Notes under the pieces: model-generated | The model's input: only the letters and a program-made list of their open reading frames with translations | What the model was told of the DNA's origin: nothing | Database searches by the model: none | Source of the DNA: Actinobacillus capsulatus DSM 19761 | GTDB lineage: Bacteria; Pseudomonadota; Gammaproteobacteria; Enterobacterales; Pasteurellaceae | Direction: 5' to 3' | Assembly (NCBI RefSeq): GCF_000374285.1 | Contig: NZ_KB893947.1 | Location: forward strand, 1-64,000 | Length of the DNA stretch: 64,000 nucleotides | Translations under genes and position numbers: made by a program | In this document: piece by piece, positions 11,348 through 21,403 of the stretch | Numbering within the stretch: position 1 is the stretch's first letter | Layout: each line of letters begins with the position of its first letter

Positions 11348-12229
11348 ATGGCATGGGTACAAATTCGTTTAAATAGTACGGATAAACAGGCTGAGCAAAT
11401 CAGTGATTTTTTAGAAGAAATCGGGGCGGTGTCGGTAACCTTTATGGACAGTCAGGATACGCCGATTTTTGAGCCGTTACCGGGTGAAACCCGTTTATGG
11501 GGTAATACGGACGTAGTGGGTTTATTTGATGCGGAAACCGATATGAAAGCGATTGTTGAAGCATTAATTGCCAGCCGTTTAGTCGAAGCGGATTTTGCAC
11601 ATAAGATCGAACAAATCGAAGATAAAGATTGGGAGCGTGAATGGATGGATAACTTCCACCCAATGCAATTCGGTAAACGTTTATGGATTTGCCCAAGCTG
11701 GCGTGAAGTGCCGGATCCGAATGCGGTCAACGTGATGCTTGACCCAGGACTTGCGTTTGGTACTGGTACGCATCCGACTACCGCACTTTGTTTGCAATGG
11801 TTGGATAGCTTAGATTTGGCAGGTAAAACGGTAATCGATTTTGGTTGTGGTTCCGGTATTTTAGCGATTGCGGCACTTAAACTCGGTGCAAAACAAGCGA
11901 TCGGGATTGATATCGACCCGCAGGCGATTTTAGCTTCTACCAATAATGCGAAAGCAAACGGTGTGGCGGATCGTTTACAGTTATTCTTAGCGAAAGATCA
12001 ACCGCAAGATCTACAAGCCGATGTGGTGGTGGCGAATATTCTTGCCGGTCCGCTGAAAGAACTTGCGCCAAATATTATTACGTTGGTGAAACCACAAGGT
12101 GATTTAGGTTTATCCGGTATTTTAGCAACGCAAGCGGAATCGGTCTGTGAAGCCTATGCGCCGGACTTCAATCTTGATCCGGTGGTAGAAAAAGAAGAGT
12201 GGTGCCGTATTACTGGTGTGAAGAAATAA
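11348..12229 (+). CDS. prmA: Ribosomal protein L11 methyltransferase
   Basis: Trimethylates lysines and the N-terminus of L11 using S-adenosylmethionine. The 293-residue protein has the N-terminal substrate-recognition domain and then the class I methyltransferase fold: [15 protein letters not shown] near residue 127, [15 protein letters not shown] near 161 (SAM loop), and [15 protein letters not shown] near 225 with the NxL-type active-site segment. Length equals E. coli PrmA (293). L11 itself is not in the window. Confidence 0.96.
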   Translation: MAWVQIRLNSTDKQAEQISDFLEEIGAVSVTFMDSQDTPIFEPLPGETRLWGNTDVVGLFDAETDMKAIVEALIASRLVEADFAHKIEQIEDKDWEREWMDNFHPMQFGKRLWICPSWREVPDPNAVNVMLDPGLAFGTGTHPTTALCLQWLDSLDLAGKTVIDFGCGSGILAIAALKLGAKQAIGIDIDPQAILASTNNAKANGVADRLQLFLAKDQPQDLQADVVVANILAGPLKELAPNIITLVKPQGDLGLSGILATQAESVCEAYAPDFNLDPVVEKEEWCRITGVKK

Positions 12230-12297
12230 GCGGTTATTTTTGTCAGATTATTTGCAAAAAAAAACGGCATTATATAGCAGTTGCACAAAAGTTTATT

Positions 12298-12370
12298 TGT
12301 AGGGGCGAACTGTGTTCGCCCTTATGATATTCATCATAAATTGTTTGGGCGAATGTAATTCGCCCCTACA
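12298..12370. repeat. REP/MITE-like double hairpin
   Basis: Terminal inverted repeat TGTAGGGGCGAA / TTCGCCCCTACA of 12 bp. Each half is itself palindromic: GGGCGAACTGTGTTCGCCC and GGGCGAATGTAATTCGCCC. The unit is 73 bp, GC-rich against its surroundings and non-coding. It lies between convergent prmA and fumC. It is probably a non-autonomous repeat; copy number cannot be judged here. Confidence 0.7.
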
Positions 12371-12433
12371 TAATTGAAACAGATTAACCTCTGTGCATTT
12401 GCTACATAATTTCGAAAAAAAGTGGAAAATTAG

Positions 12434-12442
12434 ACCGCTTGT
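12434..12442 (-). repeat. DNA uptake signal (ACCGCTTGT on +)
   Basis: Perfect reverse-orientation 9-mer between the REP-like element and the fumC terminator. A partial forward copy (TAAGCGGTT) sits at the prmA stop codon, so the REP-like unit lies between two opposed uptake signals. Confidence 0.75.
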
Positions 12443-12448
12443 AAACAG

Positions 12449-12476
12449 TAAAAAGGGCTATCAAACGATAGCCCTT
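12449..12476 (-). terminator. Terminator of fumC
   Basis: Stem AAGGGCTAT / ATAGCCCTT with 6-base loop; on the minus strand it is followed by TTTTT. It starts about 20 bases after the fumC stop codon. Confidence 0.85.
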
Positions 12477-12497
12477 ATTTATCTGTTAGTTAACAGC

Positions 12498-13892
12498 TTA
12501 TTTTAAGCTGCCTACCATATCTTCCGGACGAACCCATTCATCGAATTGTTCAGCGGTTACTAAACCTAAGTTAATCGCTTCTTCTTTTAAGGTTGTGCCG
12601 TTTTTGTGTGCGGTTTTCGCAATTTTCGCTGCATTTTCATAGCCGATGTGTGTATTTAATGCAGTTACCAACATTAATGATTGCTCAAGTTGTTGCTTAA
12701 TGCGCGGGAAGTTTGGCTCAATACCAGTTGCACAGTGCTCATCGAATGACACGCAAACATCACCTAATAATTGCGCTGATTGTAAGAAGTTTGCCGCCAT
12801 AACCGGTTTGAATACGTTCAATTGGAAATGACCTTGCGTACCGGCAAATGAAATGGTCGTATCGTTACCTAATACTTGTGCCGCAACCATTGTCATTGCT
12901 TCACACTGTGTTGGGTTTACTTTACCCGGCATGATTGATGAACCCGGCTCATTTTCCGGAATTAATATTTCACCGATACCTGAACGAGGGCCTGAAGCAA
13001 GTAAACGAATATCGTTGGCAATTTTATAAAGTGACACAGCGATTTGTTTTAATGCACCGTGTGTTTCTACGATTGCATCGTGTGTTGCAAGCGCTTCGAA
13101 TTTATTTTGTGCAGTAATGAACGGTAAACCGGTGAATTTAGCGATATAGTTCGCTACGGTCACATCATAACCTTTCGGTGTATTTAAACCGGTACCCACC
13201 GCTGTACCACCTAATGCTAATTCAGATAAGTGCGGTAAAGTATTTTCCAACGCTTTAATACCGAATGCTAATTGTGCCGCGTATGCAGAGAACTCTTGAC
13301 CTAATGTTAACGGCGTTGCGTCCATTAAGTGAGTACGACCGATTTTTACCACGTCTTTGAATGCTTCAGCTTTTTCCGCAAAGGTTTTTTGTAAGCGTTT
13401 TACACAAGGTAAGGTGTGTTCTACCACTTTTTTGTATGCCGCAATGTGCATTGCTGTCGGATAGGTATCGTTTGAAGATTGTGATTTGTTTACATCATCA
13501 TTCGGATGAATAATTGATTTTTCACCTAATTTACCGCCGTTAATTACGTGGGCACGGTTAGCGATAACTTCATTGAGATTCATATTTGACTGTGTACCTG
13601 AACCGGTTTGCCAAATCACTAATGGGAATTCGCCGTCTAGTTTATGATCAAGAATTTCATCACAAGCGGTTGCAATTAAGTCACGTTTTTCAGCAGAAAG
13701 CACGCCTAAATCGGTATTTGCAAAGGCTGCGGCTTTTTTCAAGTAAGCGAATGCTTCGATGATTTCAGCGGGCATCGATGCTTCCGGGCCAATTTTGAAG
13801 TTATTACGAGAGCGCTCGGTTTGCGCCGCCCAATAACGATTAGCAGGTACTTGAACTTCGCCCATTGTATCTTTCTCAATACGATATTCCAT
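12498..13892 (-). CDS. fumC: Fumarate hydratase class II
   Basis: Iron-independent tetrameric enzyme interconverting fumarate and malate; in Pasteurellaceae it serves the reductive branch to fumarate/succinate. Family signature [10 protein letters not shown] at residues 317-326 with catalytic Ser318, GSGTQSNMN near 98, and [15 protein letters not shown] at 185-199 with His188. The 464-residue length is standard. AGGAG lies upstream of ATG. The coding sequence carries one perfect uptake signal (13662-13670). Confidence 0.97.
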   Translation of the reverse strand: MEYRIEKDTMGEVQVPANRYWAAQTERSRNNFKIGPEASMPAEIIEAFAYLKKAAAFANTDLGVLSAEKRDLIATACDEILDHKLDGEFPLVIWQTGSGTQSNMNLNEVIANRAHVINGGKLGEKSIIHPNDDVNKSQSSNDTYPTAMHIAAYKKVVEHTLPCVKRLQKTFAEKAEAFKDVVKIGRTHLMDATPLTLGQEFSAYAAQLAFGIKALENTLPHLSELALGGTAVGTGLNTPKGYDVTVANYIAKFTGLPFITAQNKFEALATHDAIVETHGALKQIAVSLYKIANDIRLLASGPRSGIGEILIPENEPGSSIMPGKVNPTQCEAMTMVAAQVLGNDTTISFAGTQGHFQLNVFKPVMAANFLQSAQLLGDVCVSFDEHCATGIEPNFPRIKQQLEQSLMLVTALNTHIGYENAAKIAKTAHKNGTTLKEEAINLGLVTAEQFDEWVRPEDMVGSLK

Positions 13893-14020
13893 TTGTGTTC
13901 TCCTGTGGATAATGTAAATGTTTAATTTGGGTATCTAATAATTTCTAGGTAGGATAGTAGCACTGGCAAAAGAAGAAAGAAACCGGCTCAAAACATTCCG
14001 TTCTACTTTTTTTATTATTT

Positions 14021-14036
14021 TGTGATATGGATCAGA
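14021..14036. promoter_or_regulatory. CRP/FNR-like site upstream of fumC
   Basis: TGTGATATGGATCAGA, one half-site perfect (TGTGA) and the other with one mismatch to TCACA at 6-base spacing. It is about 130 bases upstream of the fumC start, inside the fumC-trkA gap. Function is inferred from match and place only. Confidence 0.35.
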
Positions 14037-14060
14037 ATTTACCGAATTAGCTAAAAAGAT

Positions 14061-14090
14061 AGCCATAGTAACGATTTTTTTACTATGGCT
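14061..14090 (-). terminator. Terminator of the selA-selB-rsmB-trkA unit
   Basis: Perfect stem AGCCATAGTA / TACTATGGCT just after the trkA stop codon, with T-rich sequence on the minus-strand side of the loop. Confidence 0.75.
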
Positions 14091-14105
14091 TTTATTTATT
14101 ATAAT

Positions 14106-15482
14106 TTATAAGAAGAAGGTGCTTAATTGGAAGAGTTTCTCAATTTCGCTGACTTGTTTCTTGTCGTTAACAAAAACAATCACTCTGTCGTTTTCTTCAA
14201 TTTGAGTTGATTTATGGGCGATGATGATTTCTTCATTTCGCACGATCGCACCGACAATCGCACCCTGCGGCAGTTTCAATTCTCGGACGGTACGTCCAAC
14301 CACTTTAGACGATTCCGCATCACCGTGCGCAATAGCTTCGATACACTCTGCCTGCCCCTGTTTTAGTGAAGCGACCTGCACAATATCACCTTTGCGAACA
14401 TGGCTGGATAACGCAGAAATCGTGGCTTGTTTCGGCGACAGCGCAATATCAATGGTTCCGCCTTGAACCAGGTGTAAGTAAGCCATTTTCTGTACCAGAA
14501 CAATCGCTTTTTTCGCACCAAGTCGTTTCGCTAATAACGCCGACATAATATTGGCTTCATCATCGCTGGTGAGTGCGAGGAATAAATCAATATTTTCGAT
14601 ATGTTCTTCAAACAGTAATTCTTGGTCGGATGCGTCACCGCACAACACTAACGCTTTTTCTAATTTTTCTGCAAGTTTCTCCGCTTTACGGGGATCTCGC
14701 TCAATCATTTTAACGCTGCATTGTTCTTCAAGATCTTTCGCTAATCCGGTACCGATACTGCCGCCGCCGACAATCATCACTCGTTTATGCGGTTTGTCTA
14801 AGCGTTGTAACTCACTCATAACCGCTTTGATGTTATGGGTGGCACAGATAAAGAACACTTCATCACCGGCTTCGATAATAGTTGAGCCTTGCGGAATGAT
14901 GGCTCGGTCTTGGCGGAAAATCGAGACGATACGAGCTTCAATATAAGGTAAATGGTCACGTAATGCTGAAATCGGGTAGCCGACTAACGGACCTCCATAA
15001 TAAGCTTTTACACTGACGAGGCTGACAAGTTCATTGGCAAAATGTGCCACTTGTAGCGCGCCCGGATAATCTATTAAGCGCAGAATTTCTTTTTTTACCA
15101 ATACTTCCGGCGCAATAATATGATCGATCGGCAACGCACTATCGGTAAAGAGCTTTTCTTTTTCTCGTACGTAATCGGAATTACGAATACGGGCGATTTT
15201 GGTTGGAATATGAAACAACGTATGAGCGATTTGGCACGCAATCATATTGGTTTCATCGCTTTCGGTTACTGCGACAATTAAGTCGGCATCACTGGCGCCC
15301 GCATCTCGTAATACTTGCGGCGATGCACCATTCCCCTTTAATACTTGTAAATCGTGTTTATCTTGTAACGTGTTTAAACGCCCCTGATCGTCATCGATTA
15401 AGATAATATCGTTATCTTCACTTACCAGATTTTCTGCGAGAGTGGAGCCGACTTGACCGGCTCCTAAAATAATTATTTTCAT
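14106..15482 (-). CDS. trkA: Trk potassium uptake protein TrkA
   Basis: Peripheral cytoplasmic regulator that binds NAD(H) and gates the TrkH/TrkG potassium channel. Two tandem RCK units are visible: Rossmann motif [15 protein letters not shown] at residues 5-19 and a second, [15 protein letters not shown], near 238, each followed by a TrkA-C domain. The 458-residue length is normal. Its start overlaps the rsmB stop by 4 bases, so translation is coupled. Confidence 0.96.
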   Translation of the reverse strand: MKIIILGAGQVGSTLAENLVSEDNDIILIDDDQGRLNTLQDKHDLQVLKGNGASPQVLRDAGASDADLIVAVTESDETNMIACQIAHTLFHIPTKIARIRNSDYVREKEKLFTDSALPIDHIIAPEVLVKKEILRLIDYPGALQVAHFANELVSLVSVKAYYGGPLVGYPISALRDHLPYIEARIVSIFRQDRAIIPQGSTIIEAGDEVFFICATHNIKAVMSELQRLDKPHKRVMIVGGGSIGTGLAKDLEEQCSVKMIERDPRKAEKLAEKLEKALVLCGDASDQELLFEEHIENIDLFLALTSDDEANIMSALLAKRLGAKKAIVLVQKMAYLHLVQGGTIDIALSPKQATISALSSHVRKGDIVQVASLKQGQAECIEAIAHGDAESSKVVGRTVRELKLPQGAIVGAIVRNEEIIIAHKSTQIEENDRVIVFVNDKKQVSEIEKLFQLSTFFL

Positions 15483-16786
15483 TCAGTTTTTACCAACTTC
15501 GCATAGAAGAAACCGTCTCCACCTTTTTCCTGCGGGAAGAATTGCTTCATTGCTGTTTTTTCACCGTTAAAATCCATTTCTACCAGTTTGGCATCCGTTC
15601 GTTGTGCGACAAAGCGGCTGATTTGTTGCTCGTTTTCTTCAGGCAGAATAGAGCAGGTTGCATATAATAAAACGCCGTTTGGTTTTAGCCTTTGCCATAA
15701 TGCGTGCAAGATTTTGCTTTGCAATTCGGCGAGTTCGGCAATATCTTGTTCTTTGCGCAGCCATTTGATATCCGGATGGCGGCGAATCACACCGGTTGCC
15801 GAGCAAGGCGCATCTAAGAGGATACGATCAAACATCACATCCGCTTCAAGCCATTCCTGCGGCTTTGAGGCATCTCCGCAAATTACCTTAGCGGTTTGCC
15901 CTAAACGTGTTAAGTTTTCTCGCATACGTTTAAGGCGGTTTTCTTCAATATCTAATGCAATCACTTGTGCTTGCGGTACTTTTTCTAAAATATGGGTGGT
16001 TTTGCCACCGGGTGCGGCACAAGCGTCCAGCACTAATTCGCCATCTTTTGCACCGAGTAATTCGGCAGACCATTGTGCGTGCGCATCTTGCACGGTCGCC
16101 CAACCTTGCTCGAAATGCATAAGTTTAGCCACTGGTATCGGATTCTCAAGCAGAATGGCGCAATCCGGCACACAAGCGGTCGAATTTTCGGAATTTTTTG
16201 CAACTAATTCACCGAGCAATACAGCATAGTCTTGCGCTTTAATATGTTGCTGATTTGCTCGAATCCACATCGGTGGGCGCTGATTATTCGCTTCCACAAT
16301 CTCGCGCCAGTGCGGGTACACTTTTTTGATGCGATTCACAAACCAGTCCGGATGTAGTGTCTGCCAATGTTTATCGGCAACCGCTAAAATCTGTGCTTGT
16401 TCACGTAAAAAGCGGCGCAATACCCCGTTGGTTAGCGCTCTGAAGCTATCCAGTTTTAGCACTTTGGTCGCATTAACCACTTCATCTACCGCCGCATGTG
16501 CAGGCACTCGCATATAGAGTAATTGATATAGCCCCACCAGTAATAAGCAGTGGACTAAACGAGTTTTGCCTTTAAGCGGTTTTGCGACTAACTGTTTAAT
16601 CACCAGTTCCAAACGTGGCAATACACGACAGATCCCAAACGTGATTTCTTGAACTAAGGGGACATCTTTCGGATCAAGCTGAGGCTGTATTTCCGGCAGT
16701 AAGCTGGAAAGTGATTTCCCTTGATCTAAAACTTGTAAGATAATTTGTGCGGCAATCGCACGTGTATTTTGTTTTTTGTTTTTCAT
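15479..16786 (-). CDS. rsmB: 16S rRNA m5C967 methyltransferase RsmB
   Basis: SAM-dependent methyltransferase acting on C967 of 16S rRNA. An N-terminal NusB-like RNA-binding domain (about residues 5-130) precedes the Rossmann domain with [16 protein letters not shown] (253-268), DAPCSATG (325-332, Cys328) and the nucleophile motif YATCSI with Cys378. It follows selB by one base and overlaps trkA by 4 bases. In E. coli fmt lies upstream of rsmB; here selB takes that place. Confidence 0.95.
   Translation of the reverse strand: MKNKKQNTRAIAAQIILQVLDQGKSLSSLLPEIQPQLDPKDVPLVQEITFGICRVLPRLELVIKQLVAKPLKGKTRLVHCLLLVGLYQLLYMRVPAHAAVDEVVNATKVLKLDSFRALTNGVLRRFLREQAQILAVADKHWQTLHPDWFVNRIKKVYPHWREIVEANNQRPPMWIRANQQHIKAQDYAVLLGELVAKNSENSTACVPDCAILLENPIPVAKLMHFEQGWATVQDAHAQWSAELLGAKDGELVLDACAAPGGKTTHILEKVPQAQVIALDIEENRLKRMRENLTRLGQTAKVICGDASKPQEWLEADVMFDRILLDAPCSATGVIRRHPDIKWLRKEQDIAELAELQSKILHALWQRLKPNGVLLYATCSILPEENEQQISRFVAQRTDAKLVEMDFNGEKTAMKQFFPQEKGGDGFFYAKLVKTE
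16172..16180 (+). repeat. DNA uptake signal inside rsmB
   Basis: Perfect ACAAGCGGT followed by CGAATTTTCGGAATTTTTTGC, the extended Apl-type pattern. It encodes the poorly conserved segment near residues 200-207 of RsmB, so the signal is tolerated in a linker. Confidence 0.75.
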
Positions 16787-16787
16787 A

Positions 16788-18638
16788 TTAAAAAATGTCG
16801 TGGTCTCTTAATAAATGCACATTACCTTTACGGCGTAAAAAGCCGGAGCGGTCAAAATATTCAATTAATTGTACGGTGAGCTTGCGTCCGTACTGAATTT
16901 CGTCTCGTAGCTGATTTACCGAGATTTCTCCGTGCCGGAGAATAAAGTCTCGAATCAATTGTGCAAAGGCTTCAATTTGTTCATTTAATAAGAAACGGTC
17001 TTTTACAATAGGGATTAAATAGCCTAATTTCCCTGCTTTATATAATAAATTTCGCATTTCGGTTTCATCAACTGCCAAATGAGTTGCAATATTCCGTACC
17101 CATAATGCTTGGTTGGTTGCTTCGAAAAGCGGTCTAATTTGTTGCCAAATTTGCAATTCTTGCGGATTGAACTCAATGCGATGAGCGGGCAGATGCAACC
17201 AGCCACGTGTTTGGGCTAATTGTTGTGTTGCCAGCAGATCATCAATAAATGCCAATCCGAGCTTTTCAGGCAATTCCAATAATGCCATGCGGCGTAAACG
17301 GGCTTTCGCCACGCCTAACTGATCTTGATGGAGCGAATGATATTCCGCTAGTTTAGCTAACACTTTTTGTTGAGCTGCTTGTTTGAATGTTGGGCTATAA
17401 AGCCATTCGGCATTCGTATCAAAACCAAGTTTAGCAATCTCTGTCGCAAACAATTGTTCGTCCCATAATAAACGTTCCAACGCAAGAACATCGTGTTGCA
17501 GATAAAGCGCGATACGTTGTGCATAATTACCGGTTTGCGTTAACGCAGTTAAATAAGCTAAACGAGCCTCGCTACGCTTATGGCGTTTCGGTGAATGAAT
17601 TTCTAATACCTGTGCGCCGGCGACGGTTTGGCTGTCATCACCATTGCGTATAATCAGTTTATCATTGAATGCAATGTGTAACGGTTCATCTAATAGCACT
17701 TCTGCAAAATATTCAGCGTTTTTGACCGCTTGTTTCGCATTGAGTAAGCTTAATTTGCCGGTGATATGCGAGGCAAAATGGTAAATATGTACCACTGACG
17801 TTTCTTTTAAGGTTTGTGCTGCGCTCAGTTTTACCGTAATACGGTCGGTGGCAAATGTTGGTGCCAGCTCGGTTAGCCAGTAACCTCGGGCGATTTGTTG
17901 TTTTTCAACATTTGCCAGGTTTAGGGCTAGGCGCTGTCCTGCAGCACCAAGTTCTGACGGATGATTTTGTGCGTGAATCGTTTTAACACGCACTTTGGTA
18001 CCATCTGATAAATAGATTTCATCACCAACAGTAACTTTACCGGCAACTGCTGTACCGGTCACTACCAGCCCGGCACCTTTAATGTGGAATACTCGGTCGA
18101 TAACATAACGAAACGGCTGGTTATTCGTCACTTGTCGGTTTTGCGCAATTAAATACGCTCTTAATTCGGCAATACCTAAGCCAGTTACGCAAGAGGTCAC
18201 AAAAAAAGGCACGCTATTGAGCAAAGGTAATTGTTGCTTGATCTGCGAAATAAGCTGATCAATTTGCGCCGGTTCAACCTTATCCGCTTTGGTTAATACC
18301 ACCATAATATGCTTGAAATTCAGCAAGTTAAGAATTTCGAAATGTTCAAGCGTTTGCGGTTTAAGCCCTTCTTCCGCCGAAATGACTAACAGAGCGTGTT
18401 CTACACCTCCTAATCCTGCCAACATATTCGATAAAAATTTTTGGTGACCCGGCACGTCAATAAAACCGAGCGTATCGGTTTGGCTTGAATCTGTGTGTAT
18501 CGGCAAATAAGCGTAGCCTAAATCAATGGTTAAGCCACGCTTTTTTTCTTCCGGTAAGTGGGCGGTATGAGTGCCGGTGAGAGCATGTAAAAGGGTGCTT
18601 TTGCCATGATCGACATGGCCTGCCGTGACAATAATCAT
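16788..18638 (-). CDS. selB: Selenocysteine-specific elongation factor SelB
   Basis: GTPase that brings Sec-tRNA(Sec) to UGA codons marked by a SECIS hairpin. EF-Tu-like GTPase domain: P-loop GHVDHGKST at residues 7-15, DVPGH near 63 and TKAD near 118, then beta-barrel domains and four C-terminal winged-helix repeats that bind the SECIS RNA. The 616-residue length matches E. coli SelB (614). Its start overlaps the selA stop by 4 bases. A perfect uptake signal lies inside the gene (17725-17733). Confidence 0.96.
   Translation of the reverse strand: MIIVTAGHVDHGKSTLLHALTGTHTAHLPEEKKRGLTIDLGYAYLPIHTDSSQTDTLGFIDVPGHQKFLSNMLAGLGGVEHALLVISAEEGLKPQTLEHFEILNLLNFKHIMVVLTKADKVEPAQIDQLISQIKQQLPLLNSVPFFVTSCVTGLGIAELRAYLIAQNRQVTNNQPFRYVIDRVFHIKGAGLVVTGTAVAGKVTVGDEIYLSDGTKVRVKTIHAQNHPSELGAAGQRLALNLANVEKQQIARGYWLTELAPTFATDRITVKLSAAQTLKETSVVHIYHFASHITGKLSLLNAKQAVKNAEYFAEVLLDEPLHIAFNDKLIIRNGDDSQTVAGAQVLEIHSPKRHKRSEARLAYLTALTQTGNYAQRIALYLQHDVLALERLLWDEQLFATEIAKLGFDTNAEWLYSPTFKQAAQQKVLAKLAEYHSLHQDQLGVAKARLRRMALLELPEKLGLAFIDDLLATQQLAQTRGWLHLPAHRIEFNPQELQIWQQIRPLFEATNQALWVRNIATHLAVDETEMRNLLYKAGKLGYLIPIVKDRFLLNEQIEAFAQLIRDFILRHGEISVNQLRDEIQYGRKLTVQLIEYFDRSGFLRRKGNVHLLRDHDIF
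17725..17733 (-). repeat. DNA uptake signal inside selB
   Basis: Perfect ACCGCTTGT on the plus strand within selB coding sequence, in the segment between the GTPase/barrel part and the winged helices. Confidence 0.7.
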
Positions 18639-20020
18639 TCTTTCTCCAACATGGTAATTAATTGCTCAAACTGCGTAACCGATCTCAAATCTAACCAAAA
18701 TTTCTGCTGTGCAAACCGCCCAATAATTGGACAATTAAAGGCTTTAAAGCGTTGCTCTAACGCTAATAAATCGCTTTGTTTGTCAGCACTAATCGTGATA
18801 GCGATTGAAGCTAAGGTTTCGGTTGGAAGCGTACCACTGCCAATTTGAGCGACACTCTCTTCAATTTGCACATTAAAATTCGGGGTTAAGAGCTTACTTA
18901 GCGCTTGTTTTAATTGTTCCGCTTTAACTTTCAATACATAAAGTGGCTGTGTGAGCAAATGTAACGTAGGCAATTCATCCGCTAATTTTTCTGGAAATAA
19001 ATAGTGACGCAATGTGGCTTCCAGTGCCGATAAAACCACTTTATCGCAACGTAGCACGCGTTTGAGCGGATGTGCTTGTAATGCAGCGATTTGAGCTTGT
19101 TTGCCGACAATAATACCGGCTTGAGGGCCGCCCAGTAACTTATCACCGGAAAACGACACTAAATCAACGCCGGTGGCCACTTTTTGTTGCACCATCGGCT
19201 CTGAAGGCAAGTTAAGCAACGTCATATCGGTTAATGAGCCGCTGCCTAAATCACTGATAACCGGTAAATTAAATGCTTTACCCAGTTCGACTAATTCTTC
19301 TTCGGAGACGCTGCTTGTGAATCCTTGAATCTGATAGTTACTGGTGTGTACTTTCATTAACAAGGCGGTATTTTCAGTAATCGCATTGCGATAATCTTTT
19401 AAATGAGTGCGGTTAGTTGTACCGACTTCCACTAGTTTGCATCCGGCTTGTTGCATAATATCCGGAATGCGGAATGCACCGCCGATTTCCACCAATTCTC
19501 CCCGTGACACAATCACTTCTTTGCCTTGGGCAAAGGTAGCGAGCATAAGTAACACCGCTGCCGCATTGTTATTCACAACGCAAGCGGCTTCAGCGCCGGT
19601 GAGTTGGGAGATTAAGGCGGAAACAGCATTATCTCGATGGGAACGCTGACCTTGCTCAATATCGAATTCTAAGGCAACGTTATGACGCATTGCATCGGTT
19701 GCCGCAGTAATGGCAGATTCCGACCATAATCCTCTGCCTAAATTGGTATGCAGCACTGTACCGGTCAGATTGAATACTTTTTTGATTTGTGGCTGGCGCA
19801 TGGCTTGTAAATTCGTTTCAATCAGCGCAAACAGCGCGGACTCATCTTGTAGAAAAGCTGGCAACGTTTGGTTTTTGACAATTTGCTGCCGTGCTTCTTC
19901 AATAAAGGCTCTCGCCTGTGTGACGAAGGCGTGATGTCCAAATTGATGAATTAAATCAATACCTTGTGGGCTTTTTATCAATTTATCCGTTGAGGGAATA
20001 AGTCGGAATAGTGTTTGCAT
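18635..20020 (-). CDS. selA: L-seryl-tRNA(Sec) selenium transferase
   Basis: PLP enzyme converting Ser-tRNA(Sec) to Sec-tRNA(Sec) with selenophosphate. The PLP lysine is K294 in [14 protein letters not shown]; the N-terminal tRNA-binding region and the [13 protein letters not shown] motif near residue 85 are present. The 461-residue length is normal. First gene of selA-selB-rsmB-trkA, with selC divergent 69 bases away. No good Shine-Dalgarno is seen ahead of the ATG, so translation may be weak. Confidence 0.96.
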   Translation of the reverse strand: MQTLFRLIPSTDKLIKSPQGIDLIHQFGHHAFVTQARAFIEEARQQIVKNQTLPAFLQDESALFALIETNLQAMRQPQIKKVFNLTGTVLHTNLGRGLWSESAITAATDAMRHNVALEFDIEQGQRSHRDNAVSALISQLTGAEAACVVNNNAAAVLLMLATFAQGKEVIVSRGELVEIGGAFRIPDIMQQAGCKLVEVGTTNRTHLKDYRNAITENTALLMKVHTSNYQIQGFTSSVSEEELVELGKAFNLPVISDLGSGSLTDMTLLNLPSEPMVQQKVATGVDLVSFSGDKLLGGPQAGIIVGKQAQIAALQAHPLKRVLRCDKVVLSALEATLRHYLFPEKLADELPTLHLLTQPLYVLKVKAEQLKQALSKLLTPNFNVQIEESVAQIGSGTLPTETLASIAITISADKQSDLLALEQRFKAFNCPIIGRFAQQKFWLDLRSVTQFEQLITMLEKE

Positions 20021-20089
20021 AATTAAAAAAGAATAGGAGGATTTTGAACAATTTTAATAAATAAAGTAGAATACTGCTACTTTTTCCAT

Positions 20090-20184
20090 GGAAGTGAGTC
20101 GTCTCCGGTGAGGCGGCAGGACTTCAAATCCTGTTGAGGACGCCAGCGTTCTTGGGTGGGTTCGACTCCCATTCACTTCCGCCA
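20090..20184 (+). tRNA. selC: tRNA-Sec (selC), anticodon TCA
   Basis: 95-nt tRNA very like E. coli selC: starts GGAAGTG, ends CACTTCC plus GCCA; has the extended acceptor, the D-arm GTCTCCGGTGAGGCGGC, anticodon loop ACTTCAAAT with TCA, a long variable arm and GGTTCGACTCC T-arm. Divergent from selA. Confidence 0.97.
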
Positions 20185-20193
20185 AATTCAATT

Positions 20194-20241
20194 AAAAAGG
20201 CTTAACTTAATGCTTTTATGCGATGTAAGTTAAGCCTTTTT
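20194..20241 (+). terminator. Terminator after selC
   Basis: Perfect 16-bp stem AAAAAGGCTTAACTTA / TAAGTTAAGCCTTTTT with a 16-base loop. It serves selC and, read backwards, may also serve the convergent MFS gene. Confidence 0.85.
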
Positions 20242-20258
20242 GCTTTTTAGCGCTTTTT

Positions 20259-20316
20259 ACAAGCGGTCTAATTTCGCCAAAATTTTGCAAATTTTTATCC
20301 AAAAACGACCGCTTGT
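20259..20316. repeat. Inverted pair of DNA uptake signals
   Basis: ACAAGCGGT (20259-20267) and ACCGCTTGT (20308-20316), both perfect, with CCAAAATTTTGCAAATTTTT between. The second copy overlaps the first base of the MFS stop codon. Can fold as a hairpin and end MFS-gene transcription. Confidence 0.85.
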
Positions 20317-21383
20317 TACACGAGGAATATATAAGGCAGTATATTCATTACCCCGGCAGTCGTAATTGCCAAAAGGAGCTTAGATAAACCGAACATTAAC
20401 CCTTGGTTTTCACCTTTATCCAATTTAACCAATATATTCGCTAAGGCGGTATTGGCAAATAAACTGACTAGCGAAAAGATAATCAGGTATAAAAAAGCAG
20501 TCACTTCTGAAATATATTCCAGCGCATAAAACCACGGCACAATCAGTAATGCGATAAGTATCGGTGCAATATAATTTAGTTTGACCACACCGAAATTTAC
20601 CTTGCGGGAGAATTGTGCCTGTAGCAGTACCGCAATCAGATTATTGATAAAAAATGCGATCGGCACTAATTCTTGTTGATCCAACAGCTCGGTAAAAATG
20701 TAAGGGAAAATCACATAAAATGCCGAGCTCATTCCTAATGGAATAAATAGCAGTAAATGCACAAAAATAAACCGCTTGCTAATCACTTCTTTAAATTGTG
20801 CAAAGCGGAAAGGGGTAAAACGGAAGTTGCATTTTTTTCTCGGCATTGTCTGCCACATAAAAAGTAACATGGTGACTTCAATCGCACAACTACACCAAAT
20901 CAACCATTCCGCTTTTTGATAATGAATAAACGGAATGGAAACTAATGGTGCAACCATAGACGCCATACTGGAGATTTTGAGAAACTTCCCTTGCGCTTTG
21001 GTTTTAGATGCATAATTATCCTCAGCGGAGGAAAGTAAAAACGCTCTGGCATTGGTACTAAACAGTGTACTGCCTAAACCGAAGCAAAACGTTGCTAACA
21101 GCAGTAGCGTATAATGGTCGGTCGTGAGTAACAAAATATAGGCAAGCGAATCCAACAGACAGCCGAATAACATTACCGGCATTCGCCCGAAGCGATCGCC
21201 CCACGAGCCAGCAAATAAAGAAAAGGCTTGGCTAGCAAATACCAATAAAGAGAATGCACTGGCAATCTGCGTTGTGTCAAACCCTTTATATTTCGTCAGA
21301 TAAATAAAAAATACGCTCTGCATTGCGGTATAAGCGAGTCCGGAAAAGAACCTACGCCATAAAATAATATTTTGCATATCCAT
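20316..21383 (-). CDS. MFS transporter, substrate unknown
   Basis: Inner-membrane major facilitator with about 11-12 hydrophobic segments over 355 residues, shorter than the usual 400. The loop 2-3 signature GDRFGRMPVM (near residue 62) identifies the family. N-terminus MDMQNIILWRRFFSGLAYTA is typical of drug/sugar-efflux-type MFS. The ATG has AGAGGG upstream. It is 20 bases downstream of murJ on the same strand, so probably co-transcribed. I cannot name a substrate. Confidence 0.8.
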   Translation of the reverse strand: MDMQNIILWRRFFSGLAYTAMQSVFFIYLTKYKGFDTTQIASAFSLLVFASQAFSLFAGSWGDRFGRMPVMLFGCLLDSLAYILLLTTDHYTLLLLATFCFGLGSTLFSTNARAFLLSSAEDNYASKTKAQGKFLKISSMASMVAPLVSIPFIHYQKAEWLIWCSCAIEVTMLLFMWQTMPRKKCNFRFTPFRFAQFKEVISKRFIFVHLLLFIPLGMSSAFYVIFPYIFTELLDQQELVPIAFFINNLIAVLLQAQFSRKVNFGVVKLNYIAPILIALLIVPWFYALEYISEVTAFLYLIIFSLVSLFANTALANILVKLDKGENQGLMFGLSKLLLAITTAGVMNILPYIFLV

Positions 21384-21403
21384 ATTATTTACCCTCTGTT
21401 TTA

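Noticed and set aside
15588..16229. Plus-strand 213-codon frame opposite rsmB
   Set aside because: Cys/Ser/Ala-rich shadow of the conserved methyltransferase gene.
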